A DNA stretch of 64,000 nt from Thiobacillus sp. SCUT-2 (GCF_035621355.1 NZ_CP141769.1:2604001-2668000); one strand, 5' to 3'; shown: positions 1-9,658, numbered from the stretch's first letter. Translations and numbers: made by a program. The notes: generated by a model from the letters alone, not told the origin.

Positions 1-233
<233 letters not shown>

Positions 234-335
234 TTAGAATCAAGGCGGCCGATTATACCGCCCGCGCCCGGGCGCCTGCCGGGAGGCCGGGCGGGTGAGG
301 CGGCCGACCGTTTTCCCCCGCCACAAGGAGACATC

Positions 336-827
336 ATGAAACGTCTGCTGCCGCTCGTCCTCTTTGCCGCCAGCCTGCCCGCCCACGCCGCGCCGCCCGA
401 CCTGATTCCGGTCCGGCAGATCGGCCTCGAACTCGCGCGCGACATCGCGATGGCCGCGGTCGAGGCCTGCCGCCACGACGGCTACAACGTCTCCGCCGTG
501 GTGCTCGATCGCGCCGGCAACGTGCAGGCCGCGCTGCGCGACACCCTGGCCACCCGCCATACGCTCGAGATCGCCGAGCGCAAGGCCGGCATGAGCGTCA
601 TGTCGGGCATCGACTCGGGCGAATTCCGTGCCGCGCGCGCCGACATCCGCCCCGAACTCAACCACATCGACGGGCTCATCGTGATGGACGGCGGCCTGCC
701 GATCCGCGCCGCCGGCAGCCTGATCGGCGCCGTCGGCGTCTCGGGCGCGCCCGGCGGCGACAAGGACCGCGCCTGCGCCGCCGCCGCGCTGAAGCAGGTC
801 GAGGAAAGGCTCGAGTTCGCGATGTAA
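336..827 (+). CDS. Secreted GlcG/HbpS-like (DUF336) protein
   Basis: The product is 163 residues. A cleavable signal peptide (MKRLLPLVLFAASLPAHA) is followed by a GlcG/HbpS domain. Family features visible are the helical start, the AVVLDRAGNVQAALRD strand pair and the C-terminal GSLIGAVGVSGAPGGDKD segment. Relatives bind haem or cobalamin-like ligands or sit beside glycolate genes, but the role here is unknown. The ATG follows an AAGGAG ribosome-binding site, so longer upstream readings are rejected. It appears monocistronic and is probably periplasmic. Confidence 0.8.
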   Translation: MKRLLPLVLFAASLPAHAAPPDLIPVRQIGLELARDIAMAAVEACRHDGYNVSAVVLDRAGNVQAALRDTLATRHTLEIAERKAGMSVMSGIDSGEFRAARADIRPELNHIDGLIVMDGGLPIRAAGSLIGAVGVSGAPGGDKDRACAAAALKQVEERLEFAM

Positions 828-992
828 GCGTCCACTCCCCAAGGCCGCCGCGCCGTAAAGGACGCCCCGCCAGTCGGCGCGCAGGGGACGGACGCCCGCC
901 GCATCCGGCGCTCCCCTACCACGCCCCCCCCCTTGCGGGTAAAATGCGGCGGTTTCGCTTTCGTTTCCAGTCATCCTTCAGGGAGTCCCAGC

Positions 993-1880
993 ATGTCCAA
1001 GAAGCACCCCGTCATCGCGGTCACGGGCTCGTCCGGCGCCGGCACCACCACGGTCAAGCGCGCCTTCGAGCACATCTTCTTCCGCGAAAAGATCAACGCC
1101 GCCGTGATCGAGGGCGACAGCTTCCACAGCCTGTCGCGCGTCGAGTTCAAGGAGGCGGTGAAGAAGGCCGAAGCCGAAGGCAATTTCTCGTTCAGCCACT
1201 TCGGCCCGCAGGCCAACCATTTCGACAAGCTGGCCGAACTGTTCAAGACCTACGGCGAGACCGGCGGCGGCAAGAAGCGCTACTACATCCACAGCGACGA
1301 GGAAGCCGAGCACCACAACAAGCGCCTCAACACCAGCCTCAACCCGGGCGAGTTCACCCCCTGGGAAGACGTGCCGGCCGGCTCCGACGTGCTCTTCTAT
1401 GAAGGCCTGCACGGCCTGGTGAAGACCGACGCCGTCGACGTCGCCAAGCACGTCGACCTCGGCATCGGCGTCGTGCCCATCGTCAACCTCGAGTGGATCC
1501 AGAAGATCCACCGCGACGGCGCCGAGCGCGGCTATTCGGCCGACGTCATCGTCGACACCATCCTGCGCCGCATGCCGGACTATGTGAACTACGTCACCCC
1601 GCAGTTCTCGCGCACCGACATCAACTTCCAGCGCGTGTCGACGGTCGATACCTCCAATCCCTTCATCTCGCGTGACATTCCCACGCCGGACGAGAGCTTC
1701 ATCGTGATCCGCTTCCGCGATCCGAAGGGCGTCGACTTCCCGTACCTCCTGAACATGATCTCGAACTCCTTCATGTCGCGCCCCAACACCATCGTGGTGC
1801 CCGGCGGCAAGATGGGCTTCGCCATGGAACTGATCCTGGCGCCGATCATCCAGGACATGATCGCGAAGAAGGGCAAGTAA
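993..1880 (+). CDS. prkB: Phosphoribulokinase
   Basis: This 295-residue class I phosphoribulokinase phosphorylates ribulose 5-phosphate to ribulose 1,5-bisphosphate, the substrate of RuBisCO. The P-loop is GSSGAGTTT at residues 12-20. It is followed by the family regions AAVIEGDSFH and SHFGPQANHF. The length matches proteobacterial PRK. No RuBisCO genes are in the window, so autotrophy is inferred from this gene together with the dsr operon. E. coli-type PrkB of unclear function is the alternative reading. The ATG has a GGGAG site upstream, and a terminator hairpin follows directly. Confidence 0.88.
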   Translation: MSKKHPVIAVTGSSGAGTTTVKRAFEHIFFREKINAAVIEGDSFHSLSRVEFKEAVKKAEAEGNFSFSHFGPQANHFDKLAELFKTYGETGGGKKRYYIHSDEEAEHHNKRLNTSLNPGEFTPWEDVPAGSDVLFYEGLHGLVKTDAVDVAKHVDLGIGVVPIVNLEWIQKIHRDGAERGYSADVIVDTILRRMPDYVNYVTPQFSRTDINFQRVSTVDTSNPFISRDIPTPDESFIVIRFRDPKGVDFPYLLNMISNSFMSRPNTIVVPGGKMGFAMELILAPIIQDMIAKKGK

Positions 1881-1898
1881 TCCGCCCCGGCCGCCAAG

Positions 1899-1930
1899 AA
1901 AAAACGGAGCCCGATGGCTCCGTTTTTCTT
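1899..1930. terminator. Bidirectional rho-independent terminator
   Basis: An 8-bp GC-rich stem (ACGGAGCC / GGCTCCGT) with a four-base loop is flanked by A-runs on the left and T-runs on the right. It lies between the convergent phosphoribulokinase and MoaD-like genes and could stop transcription from both sides. Confidence 0.85.
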
Positions 1931-1947
1931 TGGCCGGCGATCTCGCG

Positions 1948-2199
1948 TCACACGACGGCAAACCCGACGAGCGCGATCTCGTCGCCGTCCTTCACCGGCG
2001 AGGATTTCTCGGCGAACTGCTTGTTGACCGTGACGTTGAGCTTGGGATTGCCGAGCAGCATCTTCTTCCACATCTCGCCGCGCTTCGCCAGCACGAACAG
2101 CAGGCGCTCGACGTCGGTGACGTCGGCCGGCAGGGCGATCTCGTCCGACGCCATGCCCAGCGTCTCGACCAGGTCGCCGAAGAACAGGATTTTCACCAT
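1948..2199 (-). CDS. MoaD/ThiS-like beta-grasp protein lacking the terminal Gly-Gly
   Basis: This 83-residue protein has the ubiquitin-like MoaD pattern: MVKILFFGDLVETLG, a central LPADVTDVERLL helix, then LNVTVNKQFAEKSSPVKDGDEIALV. MoaD and ThiS act as sulfur carriers through a C-terminal GG that is thiocarboxylated. Here the chain ends EIALVGFAVV, so the activatable diglycine is absent. It may be a non-carrier paralogue, a partner-binding protein, or a MoaD that uses another mechanism. A start 24 bp upstream is possible, but MVKILFF is the usual family start. It is divergent from uvrD. Confidence 0.75.
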   Translation of the reverse strand: MVKILFFGDLVETLGMASDEIALPADVTDVERLLFVLAKRGEMWKKMLLGNPKLNVTVNKQFAEKSSPVKDGDEIALVGFAVV

Positions 2200-2246
2200 C
2201 GCTAGCCCCTTATAATTCGTCATTGATCGCCGGATTCTACCCTCGC

Positions 2247-4379
2247 ATGTCCACCCTGCTCGATACCCTCAACCCCGAACAGCGCGCCGCGGTGACGTTG
2301 CCGCACGAGTCCGCGCTGATCCTGGCGGGGGCAGGATCGGGCAAGACGCGCGTGCTGACCACCCGCATCGCCTGGCTGATCCAGACCGGCCAGGTGTCGC
2401 CGCACGGCATCCTCGCGGTGACCTTCACCAACAAGGCGGCCAAGGAGATGCTGACGCGCATCTCGGCGATGCTGCCCCCTTCGACATCGCTCAGGGCAGG
2501 GGCCAACCCGCGCGGCATGTGGGTCGGCACCTTCCACGGGCTGGCCAACCGGCTGCTGCGCACGCACTGGCGCGAGGCCGGCCTGCCGCAGTCGTTCCAG
2601 ATCCTCGATTCGGCCGACCAGTTGTCGGCGATCAAGCGCCTGATGAAGGCGCTGAACGTCGACACCGAGAAATACGAGCCGAAGAAGCTGCAGTGGTTCA
2701 TCAACGGCAACAAGGAGGCCGGACGCCGTGCGCGCGACGCCGACGCCTACGACGACTACTCGATGCGGCTGGCCGAACTCTACGAGGCCTACGACGCGCA
2801 GTGCCAGCGCGAGGGCGTGGCGGATTTTCCCGAGCTGCTGCTGCGCTCCTACGAGCTCCTGTACCGCAACGAGCCGCTGCGCCAGCACTACCAGGACCGC
2901 TTCAAGCACATCCTGATCGACGAGTTCCAGGACACCAACACGCTGCAGTATCGCTGGCTCAAGCTCTTCGCCGGCCCGCACACGGTGCTGTTCGCGGTCG
3001 GCGACGACGACCAGTCGATCTACGCCTTCCGCGGCGCCAACACAGCCAACATGGCCGAGTTCGAGCGCGAATTCGCCCATGGCAACGTGATCAAGCTGGA
3101 GCAGAACTACCGCAGCCACGGCAATATCCTGACCGCCGCCAACACGCTCATTTCCCAGAACGCGCACCGCCTCGGCAAGAACCTGTGGACCGCGGAAGGC
3201 GAAGGCGAACCGATCCGCGTGTTCGAAGCCTATTCGGACCAGGACGAGGCGAGCTTCGTCGTCGACGAGGCCAAGGCGCTGAATCGCGAGGGCGTGTCGT
3301 TCTCCGACATGGCGCTACTGTACCGCTCCAACGCGCAATCCCGGGTCCTGGAGCACGCCCTGTTCTCGGCCGGCGTCGCCTACCGCGTCTACGGTGGCCT
3401 GCGCTTCTTCGAGCGCCAGGAGATCAAGCACGCGCTCGCCTACCTGCGCCTGATGACGCACCCGGAGGACGACGGCGCCTTCCTGCGCGTGGTGAACTTC
3501 CCTGCACGCGGCATCGGCGCGCGCACCCTCGAGCAGCTCGCCGACACGGCCGCGCGTTCCGGATCGAGCCTGTGGCAGGCGGCCTGCACGGGCAGTGGCA
3601 AGGTCGCCGGCTTCGCCAAGCTGATCGAGGACATCAAGCAGGCGACCACCGGCCTCACGCTCGCCGAGACGATCGACCACGCGATCGAGGCCTCCGGCCT
3701 GGCCGACTATTACCGCGCGGACAAGGACGGCGCCGACCGCCTGGAGAACCTCAACGAACTCGTCAACGCGGCGACGCTGTTCTCGGAGGAATCGGAAGAC
3801 AACACGCTGGATGCCTTCCTGGCGCATGCCGCGCTGGAAGCCGGCGAGCACCAGGCCGGTGCCGGCCAGGACGCGCTGCAGCTGATGACCGTGCACGCCG
3901 CCAAAGGCCTCGAATTCCACACCGTGTTCATCACCGGGCTGGAGGAAAGCCTGTTTCCGCACGAGCAGAGCGCGCACGAGGAGAACGGACTGGAGGAAGA
4001 ACGCCGCCTGATGTACGTGGCGATCACGCGCGCGCGGCGCCGCCTGTACCTGACCCACGCGCAGTCGCGCATGCTGCATGGCCAGGTGCGCTACGGCATC
4101 CCGTCGCGCTTCCTCGCGGAACTGCCGGAGCAGGTGCTGCTGCACCTCAACCGCCGCGCCGAGCCGAGCTACCGTTCGGTCAGCGAACCGGCGCCGCGCG
4201 CAACACCTGCGAACGACACCGGCTACCGCGTCGGGCAGAGCGTCGCCCACGCCAAGTTCGGCACCGGCATCATCATCGATTTCGAAGGGCGCGGCGCCGA
4301 CGCGCGGGTGCAGGTGAAATTCCGCGACGCCGGCACCAAGTGGCTGGCGCTCGCCTACGCCAAGCTGTCGCCGGCCTGA
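2247..4379 (+). CDS. uvrD: DNA helicase II (UvrD)
   Basis: This 710-residue SF1A 3'-5' helicase works in nucleotide excision and mismatch repair. Walker A is AGAGSGKT around residues 27-34. Motif II is LIDEFQDTN, motif III is VGDDDQSIYAFRGA, and the motif V/VI region carries TVHAAKGLEF and YVAITRARR. The C-terminus (FGTGIIIDFEGRGADARVQVKF) is the Tudor-like RNAP-binding tail typical of UvrD rather than Rep. A short extra segment, about residues 77-88, separates the AVTFTNKAAKEM region from GMWVGTFHGL and is encoded by a palindromic repeat. The 3' end overlaps the convergent membrane-protein gene by 25 bp. Confidence 0.95.
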   Translation: MSTLLDTLNPEQRAAVTLPHESALILAGAGSGKTRVLTTRIAWLIQTGQVSPHGILAVTFTNKAAKEMLTRISAMLPPSTSLRAGANPRGMWVGTFHGLANRLLRTHWREAGLPQSFQILDSADQLSAIKRLMKALNVDTEKYEPKKLQWFINGNKEAGRRARDADAYDDYSMRLAELYEAYDAQCQREGVADFPELLLRSYELLYRNEPLRQHYQDRFKHILIDEFQDTNTLQYRWLKLFAGPHTVLFAVGDDDQSIYAFRGANTANMAEFEREFAHGNVIKLEQNYRSHGNILTAANTLISQNAHRLGKNLWTAEGEGEPIRVFEAYSDQDEASFVVDEAKALNREGVSFSDMALLYRSNAQSRVLEHALFSAGVAYRVYGGLRFFERQEIKHALAYLRLMTHPEDDGAFLRVVNFPARGIGARTLEQLADTAARSGSSLWQAACTGSGKVAGFAKLIEDIKQATTGLTLAETIDHAIEASGLADYYRADKDGADRLENLNELVNAATLFSEESEDNTLDAFLAHAALEAGEHQAGAGQDALQLMTVHAAKGLEFHTVFITGLEESLFPHEQSAHEENGLEEERRLMYVAITRARRRLYLTHAQSRMLHGQVRYGIPSRFLAELPEQVLLHLNRRAEPSYRSVSEPAPRATPANDTGYRVGQSVAHAKFGTGIIIDFEGRGADARVQVKFRDAGTKWLALAYAKLSPA
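2474..2503 (+). repeat. Palindromic repeat inserted in uvrD coding sequence
   Basis: The segment has GCCCC/GGGGC outer arms around a TCGACATCGCTCAGGGCA core. It resembles the widespread short palindromes whose translation reads S-T-S-L-R-A-G or related peptides. It is in frame and lengthens UvrD by roughly ten residues in the loop before motif Ia. Confidence 0.6.
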
Positions 4380-5137
4380 TCCGGCGCCGGCACCTCGTCC
4401 GACCACACCGCGAAGATCGCCTGGTATGACGCGTACAGCGAGCCGAACAGGACCGGCATCGCCACCAGCAGACCCAGCAGCAGCGGCACCAGTGCGGCGA
4501 CGAGCAGGAGCAGGCCGAGCGCGATGCTGTTGGTCAGCATCGGCGCCCAGTTCCTGGCGACCGCCTTCAGGCTCACGCCCAGCGCCGTGGCGGGCCGCGC
4601 GCCGCCGAACAGGACGAGCGCCGGCGCAAACCAGGTCGCCATCAGGAGCGGCGTGAGCAGGGCCAGGCCGGTGAGTAGTGCCGGCGTGGCCTGGTTCATC
4701 ATGGCCTGCATTTCCGCCTGGCTTGCCTCGCCGCCCCGGGCGGCGGCCATGACCGCCTGGGGGTCGAATCCCATCGCGAGCATGATCCGGCTGATGACCA
4801 GCATGCCCAGCAGCTGCACCGCACCGAGCGTCATCAGCGGAATGATCGGCCCGCGTACCCCCGCCAGGAAATCCGGCAGTTCGAGCTCGCGCCCCTCGTC
4901 GAGCGCCCGGTAGGCCGCCATGAAGCCCGCCACCATCAGCGGCGAGGCCAGCTCGGACAGCGAATCGCCGACCATCGGGACCAGGCCGAGTGCCATCACG
5001 ACGCCGAACAGCAGGCCGAAGGCGGCGGACAGCAGCAGCGGATTCTTGCGGTAGAGGCGAAAACCGGTCGCGACCCAGCGGAAGCCCTGGCTTGCCGCGA
5101 CCTTGCGGGGAATGTCTTGGTTGGAAGGCGTGTTCAT
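4355..5137 (-). CDS. BPSS1780-like integral membrane protein
   Basis: This 260-residue protein has about six hydrophobic helices, for example NPLLLSAAFGLLFGVVMAL, ALLTGLALLTPLLMATWFAP and ALGLLLLVAALVPLLLGLLV. It resembles the betaproteobacterial BPSS1780 family of unknown function. A soluble N-terminal segment precedes the first helix. The start chosen is MNTPSNQDIP; the in-frame upstream extension is poor in family character. It is followed downstream, with tail overlap, by the convergent uvrD. Confidence 0.72.
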   Translation of the reverse strand: MNTPSNQDIPRKVAASQGFRWVATGFRLYRKNPLLLSAAFGLLFGVVMALGLVPMVGDSLSELASPLMVAGFMAAYRALDEGRELELPDFLAGVRGPIIPLMTLGAVQLLGMLVISRIMLAMGFDPQAVMAAARGGEASQAEMQAMMNQATPALLTGLALLTPLLMATWFAPALVLFGGARPATALGVSLKAVARNWAPMLTNSIALGLLLLVAALVPLLLGLLVAMPVLFGSLYASYQAIFAVWSDEVPAPDQAGDSLA

Positions 5138-5184
5138 GCGGGCGATTCTAACCGACGCGCACGCCAGCATTCAGGGTAGCCGGC

Positions 5185-5508
5185 TTACCATTCCTTGATC
5201 ACCCACATCGGCGGCCGCATGCCCGAGTCGAGGCTGTCCTGGCGGGCGAACTGGCCGTCGCCCTTCTGGTCTATGAGGTAGTAGGGCTTGCCGACCTTGG
5301 GAATGACCTTGAGCATGTAGAGCTTGCCGTTGGCGCGATATTCGACGACGCGCCCCTGCCCGCTCGGCTTGATGGTCACGGCCGGCGCGTCACCCGGCCC
5401 CGGCGGGCCGTCCGGGACGGGGGCCAGTCCGGCCGGACGCTCCGAGGGGCCGGCGGCGACGGCCGCACCGCAGAGCAGCAGGGTCAACAACAGGGCGGGA
5501 TAGCGCAT
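5185..5508 (-). CDS. DUF2782-like small secreted protein
   Basis: The 107-residue product has a signal peptide (MRYPALLLTLLLCGAAVAA), a Pro/Gly-rich linker, and a domain containing VEYRANGKLYMLKVIPKVGKPYYLID, characteristic of the DUF2782 family in beta- and gammaproteobacteria. In many relatives this gene lies beside polA, as it nearly does here. The function is unknown, and a periplasmic location is inferred. Confidence 0.75.
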   Translation of the reverse strand: MRYPALLLTLLLCGAAVAAGPSERPAGLAPVPDGPPGPGDAPAVTIKPSGQGRVVEYRANGKLYMLKVIPKVGKPYYLIDQKGDGQFARQDSLDSGMRPPMWVIKEW

Positions 5509-5562
5509 GACGGGCTCCAGAATGCGAATGGTGCTAGCTTAAACGAGGAAGGCGCCGGCCGC

Positions 5563-6291
5563 TTACAGGCTGAACTGGATTTCGCGCTCGGCCGGCGAGG
5601 GAACGAATCCTCGTTTCTCGTAATGGCTGAAGATCGCATCGACGACCTCGGTGGGGTCGTCGATGATGTGCATCAGCTCGACATCCTCGGGCGCGATCAT
5701 GCCCTCCTCGACGAGCCGCCCCCGGACCCAGTCCGCCAGCCCCGCCCAGAATTTCGACCCGACGAGGATGATCGGAATGCGCGCGATCTTGCCCGTCTGC
5801 ACTAGCGTAAGCGCCTCGGTCAGCTCGTCGAGCGTGCCGAAGCCGCCCGGCATGACGACGTAGGCGGCGGCGAACTTGACGAACATGACCTTGCGCGCGA
5901 AGAAGTGCTGGAAGGTCTGGCTGATGTCCTGGTAGGTATTGGCACTTTGCTCGTGCGGCAACTGGATGTTGAGGCCGATGCTGGGCGACTTGCCGAAATA
6001 CGCGCCCTTGTTGGCGGCTTCCATGATGCCGGGGCCGCCGCCAGAGATGACCGAGAAACCCGCGTCGGAGAGCTTGCGCGCGATGTCCTCGGTGAGCATG
6101 TAGTAGGCATGGTCGGGGGGCGTGCGCGCACTGCCGAAGATCGAGACCGCCGGACGGATCGACGCGAGGCGCTCCGTCGCCTCGACGAACTCTGCCATAA
6201 TCCCCAGCATCCGCCACGACTCGCGCGCCGAGTAATTGATCTCGGCGGTACGTCCCGGATCGGCGATGGCGGGCAATTTATCCAAGTGCAT
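5563..6291 (-). CDS. LOG-family (TIGR00730-like) Rossmann-fold protein
   Basis: This 242-residue protein carries the two lysine-decarboxylase-like/LOG signatures: SGGGPGIMEAANKGA and VVMPGGFGTLDELTEAL. LOG enzymes hydrolyse nucleoside 5'-monophosphates such as cytokinin ribotides to base and ribose 5-phosphate. The bacterial substrate is usually unknown. The N-terminal extension with ESWRMLGIMAEFVEATERL is typical of the longer bacterial subfamily, which supports the ATG used. It is divergent from polA, with start codons only about 14 bp apart. Confidence 0.85.
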   Translation of the reverse strand: MHLDKLPAIADPGRTAEINYSARESWRMLGIMAEFVEATERLASIRPAVSIFGSARTPPDHAYYMLTEDIARKLSDAGFSVISGGGPGIMEAANKGAYFGKSPSIGLNIQLPHEQSANTYQDISQTFQHFFARKVMFVKFAAAYVVMPGGFGTLDELTEALTLVQTGKIARIPIILVGSKFWAGLADWVRGRLVEEGMIAPEDVELMHIIDDPTEVVDAIFSHYEKRGFVPSPAEREIQFSL

Positions 6292-6304
6292 TTTCGAGCG
6301 CCTC

Positions 6305-9031
6305 GTGAACGAATCTAATGTAAGCCAGCCCGGCAGGGTGCTGCTGCTGGTGGACGGCTCGTCCTATCTGTATCGCGCCTTTCACGCGCTCCCCGACCTG
6401 CGCAACTCGGCGGGCGAGCCGACCAGTGCGATCAAGGGCGTACTCTCGATGCTGCACCGGCTGCGCAAGGACTACGCGGCGGATTATATCGCCTGCGTGT
6501 TCGACGCGAAGGGCAAGACCTTCCGCGACGAACTCTATCCTGCGTACAAGGAACACCGGCCGCCGATGCCGGACGATCTCGCCCGCCAGATCGAGCCCCT
6601 GCATGCGGCGATCCGTGCCGAAGGCTGGCCGCTCGTCATCGTCGACGGCGTCGAGGCGGACGACGTCATCGGTACGCTGGTGCGCCATGCGACCCGGCGC
6701 AATGTGCGCAGCATCGTGTCGACCGGCGACAAGGACATGGCGCAGCTGGTGGACGGCCACGTCACGCTGGTCAACACGATGAGCCAGGAGATCCTCGACG
6801 CGGCCGGCGTCGCCGCCAAGTTCGGGGTGCCACCCGAGCGCATCGTCGACTACCTCACGCTGGTCGGCGATGCCGTCGACAACGTCCCCGGCGTCGCCAA
6901 GTGCGGCCCGAAGACCGCCGCCAAATGGCTTGCCGAATATGGTTCGCTCGACACCCTGATGGCACGTGCCAGCGAGATAAAGGGCGTGGTCGGCGACAAC
7001 CTGCGCGCCGCGCGGGACTGGCTGCCTCAGGCACGCGTGCTGGTCACCATCAAGACCGACGTCGACCTGCCCTTCGATTTCGACGACCTCGTGCTGAAGC
7101 CGCGCGACACCGATGCGCTGCGCAGCCTGTTCGAGCGCTACGAATTCCGCACCTGGCTGCGCGAGCTCGATGCCGCCGGCAGCCCGGCGCCGGACGCCCC
7201 GGAAGAGGATGCGAGCGGCGCGCATCGCCATCGCTACGAGACGATCCTCAGCGAATCGCAGCTCGACGCCTGGATCGCCAAACTTCAGGCGGCGCCGGCA
7301 TTCGCGCTCGACACCGAGACCACCAGCCTCAACGCGATGCAGGCCGAACTGGTCGGCATCTCCTTCGCCACGTCCCACGGCGAGGCCGCCTACCTGCCGC
7401 TGGCCCACCATTACGCCGGCGCCCCGCAGCAGCTCGACCGCGATGCCGCGCTGGCGAAGCTGAAGCCGCTGCTGGAGGCGGGCGCGGCCCGGATCGTCGG
7501 CCAGCACCTGAAGTACGACCGGCATGTCTTCGCCAACTACGGCATCCGACTCGGCGGCGTCGTCGACGACACCCTGCTGCAGTCCTACGTGCTCGAGGCA
7601 CACCAGCCACACGAACTGGGCAACCTCGCATCCCGCCACCTCGGCCTCGCGACGATCAGCTACGACGACGTCACCGGCAAGGGTGCATCCCGCATCGGCT
7701 TCGAGCAGGTGGCGATCGAGCGCGCCAGCGAGTACGCGGCGGAAGATGCCGACGTCACGCTCAGGGTGCGCGATGCAATGGCGCCGCGCATAGACGCCTC
7801 GGACAAGCTGACCTTCGTCTACCGCGAGATCGAACTGCCGGTCGCGGACATCCTGTTCCGCATGGAGCGCGCCGGTGTGCTGCTCGACCGCACGCTGCTC
7901 GCCACGCAGAGCGGCGAGCTTGGCCGCAAGATGCTGGAGCTGGAACAGCGCGCCTACCAGGAGGCGGGACAGCCGTTCAACATGAGTTCGCCCAAGCAGA
8001 TCGGCGACATTCTCTTTACGCAAAAGGGACTGCCGGTCGTCAAGAAGACGCCCAGCGGCGCGCCGTCCACCGACGAGGAAACGCTGGAACAGCTCGCGCT
8101 CGACCATCCGATCGCGCGGGCGATCCTCGACTACCGGGGTCTCGCCAAGCTGAAGTCGACCTACACCGACAAGCTGCCGCAGATGGTCGACGCGCGCACC
8201 GGCCGCGTCCACACCAGCTATTCGCAGGCGACCGCGGTGACCGGCCGGCTGGCGAGCGCGGACCCCAACCTGCAGAACATTCCGGCGCGCACCGCCGAGG
8301 GGCGCCGCATCCGCGAGGCCTTCATCGCGCCGCCCGGGCACGTGCTGCTCTCCGCCGACTATTCGCAGATCGAGTTGCGGATCATGGCGCACCTGTCCGG
8401 CGACGCCGGCCTCCTGAAGGCCTTCGCCGAGGACCGCGACATCCACACGGCCACCGCCGCCGAGGTGTTCGGCGTCGGCCTCGACGCAGTCAGCGCCGAC
8501 CAGCGGCGCATGGCCAAGGTGATCAACTTCGGGCTGATCTACGGCATGTCGGCGTTCGGCCTGGCGAGCCAGCTCAACCTCGAGCGCGCCGCCGCGCAGG
8601 CCTACATCGACCGCTACTTCGCGCGCTACCCCGGTGTCGCCGACTACATGCAGCGCACCCGCGACGCGGCGCGCCGCCAGGGCTACGTCGAGACCGTGTT
8701 CGGCCGCCGCCTGTATCTGCCGGAGATCAACGCGAAAAACCCGGCGCGCCGCCAGGGAGCCGAGCGGGCGGCGATCAACGCACCCATGCAGGGCACGGCC
8801 GCGGATCTGATCAAGCTGGCGATGATCGCCGTGCAGCGCTGGCTCGACGAGGAAAAGCTGGGCAGCCGACTGCTGCTGCAGGTGCACGACGAACTGGTGC
8901 TGGAAGTGCCGGAGCACGAGCTCGACCGCGTGCGCGCAGAACTGCCGGCCCACATGTGCAACGTCGCCGAACTCAAGGTGCCGCTGCGTGTCGGCCTCGG
9001 GGCGGGCCGCAACTGGGAAGCGGCCCACTGA
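6305..9031 (+). CDS. polA: DNA polymerase I
   Basis: This is a 908-residue family A polymerase with all three domains. The 5' nuclease is VLLLVDGSSYLYRAFHAL near the N-terminus. The 3'-5' exonuclease keeps its acidic residues (DTETTSL, the D of QHLKYDRHVF, and YAAEDAD), so proofreading should be active. The polymerase carries DYSQIELRIMAHLSGD, RMAKVINFGLIYGMSAFGL and QVHDELVLEVP. It acts in Okazaki fragment maturation and repair. The GTG start gives a normal N-terminus. An ATG 38 bp upstream is in frame but would run into the divergent LOG gene. Confidence 0.93.
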   Translation: MNESNVSQPGRVLLLVDGSSYLYRAFHALPDLRNSAGEPTSAIKGVLSMLHRLRKDYAADYIACVFDAKGKTFRDELYPAYKEHRPPMPDDLARQIEPLHAAIRAEGWPLVIVDGVEADDVIGTLVRHATRRNVRSIVSTGDKDMAQLVDGHVTLVNTMSQEILDAAGVAAKFGVPPERIVDYLTLVGDAVDNVPGVAKCGPKTAAKWLAEYGSLDTLMARASEIKGVVGDNLRAARDWLPQARVLVTIKTDVDLPFDFDDLVLKPRDTDALRSLFERYEFRTWLRELDAAGSPAPDAPEEDASGAHRHRYETILSESQLDAWIAKLQAAPAFALDTETTSLNAMQAELVGISFATSHGEAAYLPLAHHYAGAPQQLDRDAALAKLKPLLEAGAARIVGQHLKYDRHVFANYGIRLGGVVDDTLLQSYVLEAHQPHELGNLASRHLGLATISYDDVTGKGASRIGFEQVAIERASEYAAEDADVTLRVRDAMAPRIDASDKLTFVYREIELPVADILFRMERAGVLLDRTLLATQSGELGRKMLELEQRAYQEAGQPFNMSSPKQIGDILFTQKGLPVVKKTPSGAPSTDEETLEQLALDHPIARAILDYRGLAKLKSTYTDKLPQMVDARTGRVHTSYSQATAVTGRLASADPNLQNIPARTAEGRRIREAFIAPPGHVLLSADYSQIELRIMAHLSGDAGLLKAFAEDRDIHTATAAEVFGVGLDAVSADQRRMAKVINFGLIYGMSAFGLASQLNLERAAAQAYIDRYFARYPGVADYMQRTRDAARRQGYVETVFGRRLYLPEINAKNPARRQGAERAAINAPMQGTAADLIKLAMIAVQRWLDEEKLGSRLLLQVHDELVLEVPEHELDRVRAELPAHMCNVAELKVPLRVGLGAGRNWEAAH

Positions 9032-9101
9032 CCGCGGCGCACCCGTAACAAGAAGGGCAACCCGCCGCCCGGACTGCCCTGTCGGCGCCGGACGCGGCGC
9101 C

Positions 9102-9524
9102 CTATTTCTTCAGGCTGTCGCGGATTTCGCGCAGCAGCACGATGTCTTCGGGCGGGGCGGCCGGCGCAGCGGGCGGCGGCGCCTTCTTCAGTCGGTTGAG
9201 CTGCTTCACCAGAACGAAGACGATAAACGCGAGAATGATGAAATTCAGCAGGATGGTGAGGAAGCTGCCGTAGGCGAACACCGGCACGCCCGCTTTCTTG
9301 ACTTCGGCCAGCGTCATCGCCACGCCTTCCGGAACGGCCTTGAGCGCGATGAACTTGTTGGAAAAATCGAAGCCGCCGAATATCGCCCCGACGATCGGCA
9401 TGATGAGGTCGTTGACGATCGAATCGACGATCTTGCCGAACGCGGCACCGATGATGACGCCGACGGCCAGATCCATCGCGTTGCCCTTGACTGCGAACTC
9501 CTTGAACTCCGACATGAAACTCAT
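9102..9524 (-). CDS. mscL: Large-conductance mechanosensitive channel MscL
   Basis: The product is 140 residues with two membrane helices, the first being [23 protein letters not shown], which lines the pore. The second helix begins at [22 protein letters not shown]-terminal helix after a Pro/Ala linker forms the cytoplasmic bundle. The homopentamer opens under membrane tension during hypo-osmotic shock. The length and the conserved N-terminal FKEFAVKGN are normal. It is transcribed convergently to polA. Confidence 0.95.
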   Translation of the reverse strand: MSFMSEFKEFAVKGNAMDLAVGVIIGAAFGKIVDSIVNDLIMPIVGAIFGGFDFSNKFIALKAVPEGVAMTLAEVKKAGVPVFAYGSFLTILLNFIILAFIVFVLVKQLNRLKKAPPPAAPAAPPEDIVLLREIRDSLKK

Positions 9525-9658
9525 GTTTCCTCCTTTTGCTTATGAATGAGGCGCTGCCCAATAAAATGGTAGACGCTACGCGAGCATGCCACCAGTGCCT
9601 CAAGTAATTTCTAGCCGGCTTGGTGGGGACCCGCGGCAAGGGTAAAATGCCCCCCCTT

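Noticed and set aside
6278-9028. A 916-residue open frame on the minus strand, opposite polA
   Set aside because: It has no motifs and is composed of the complementary codon bias of polA.
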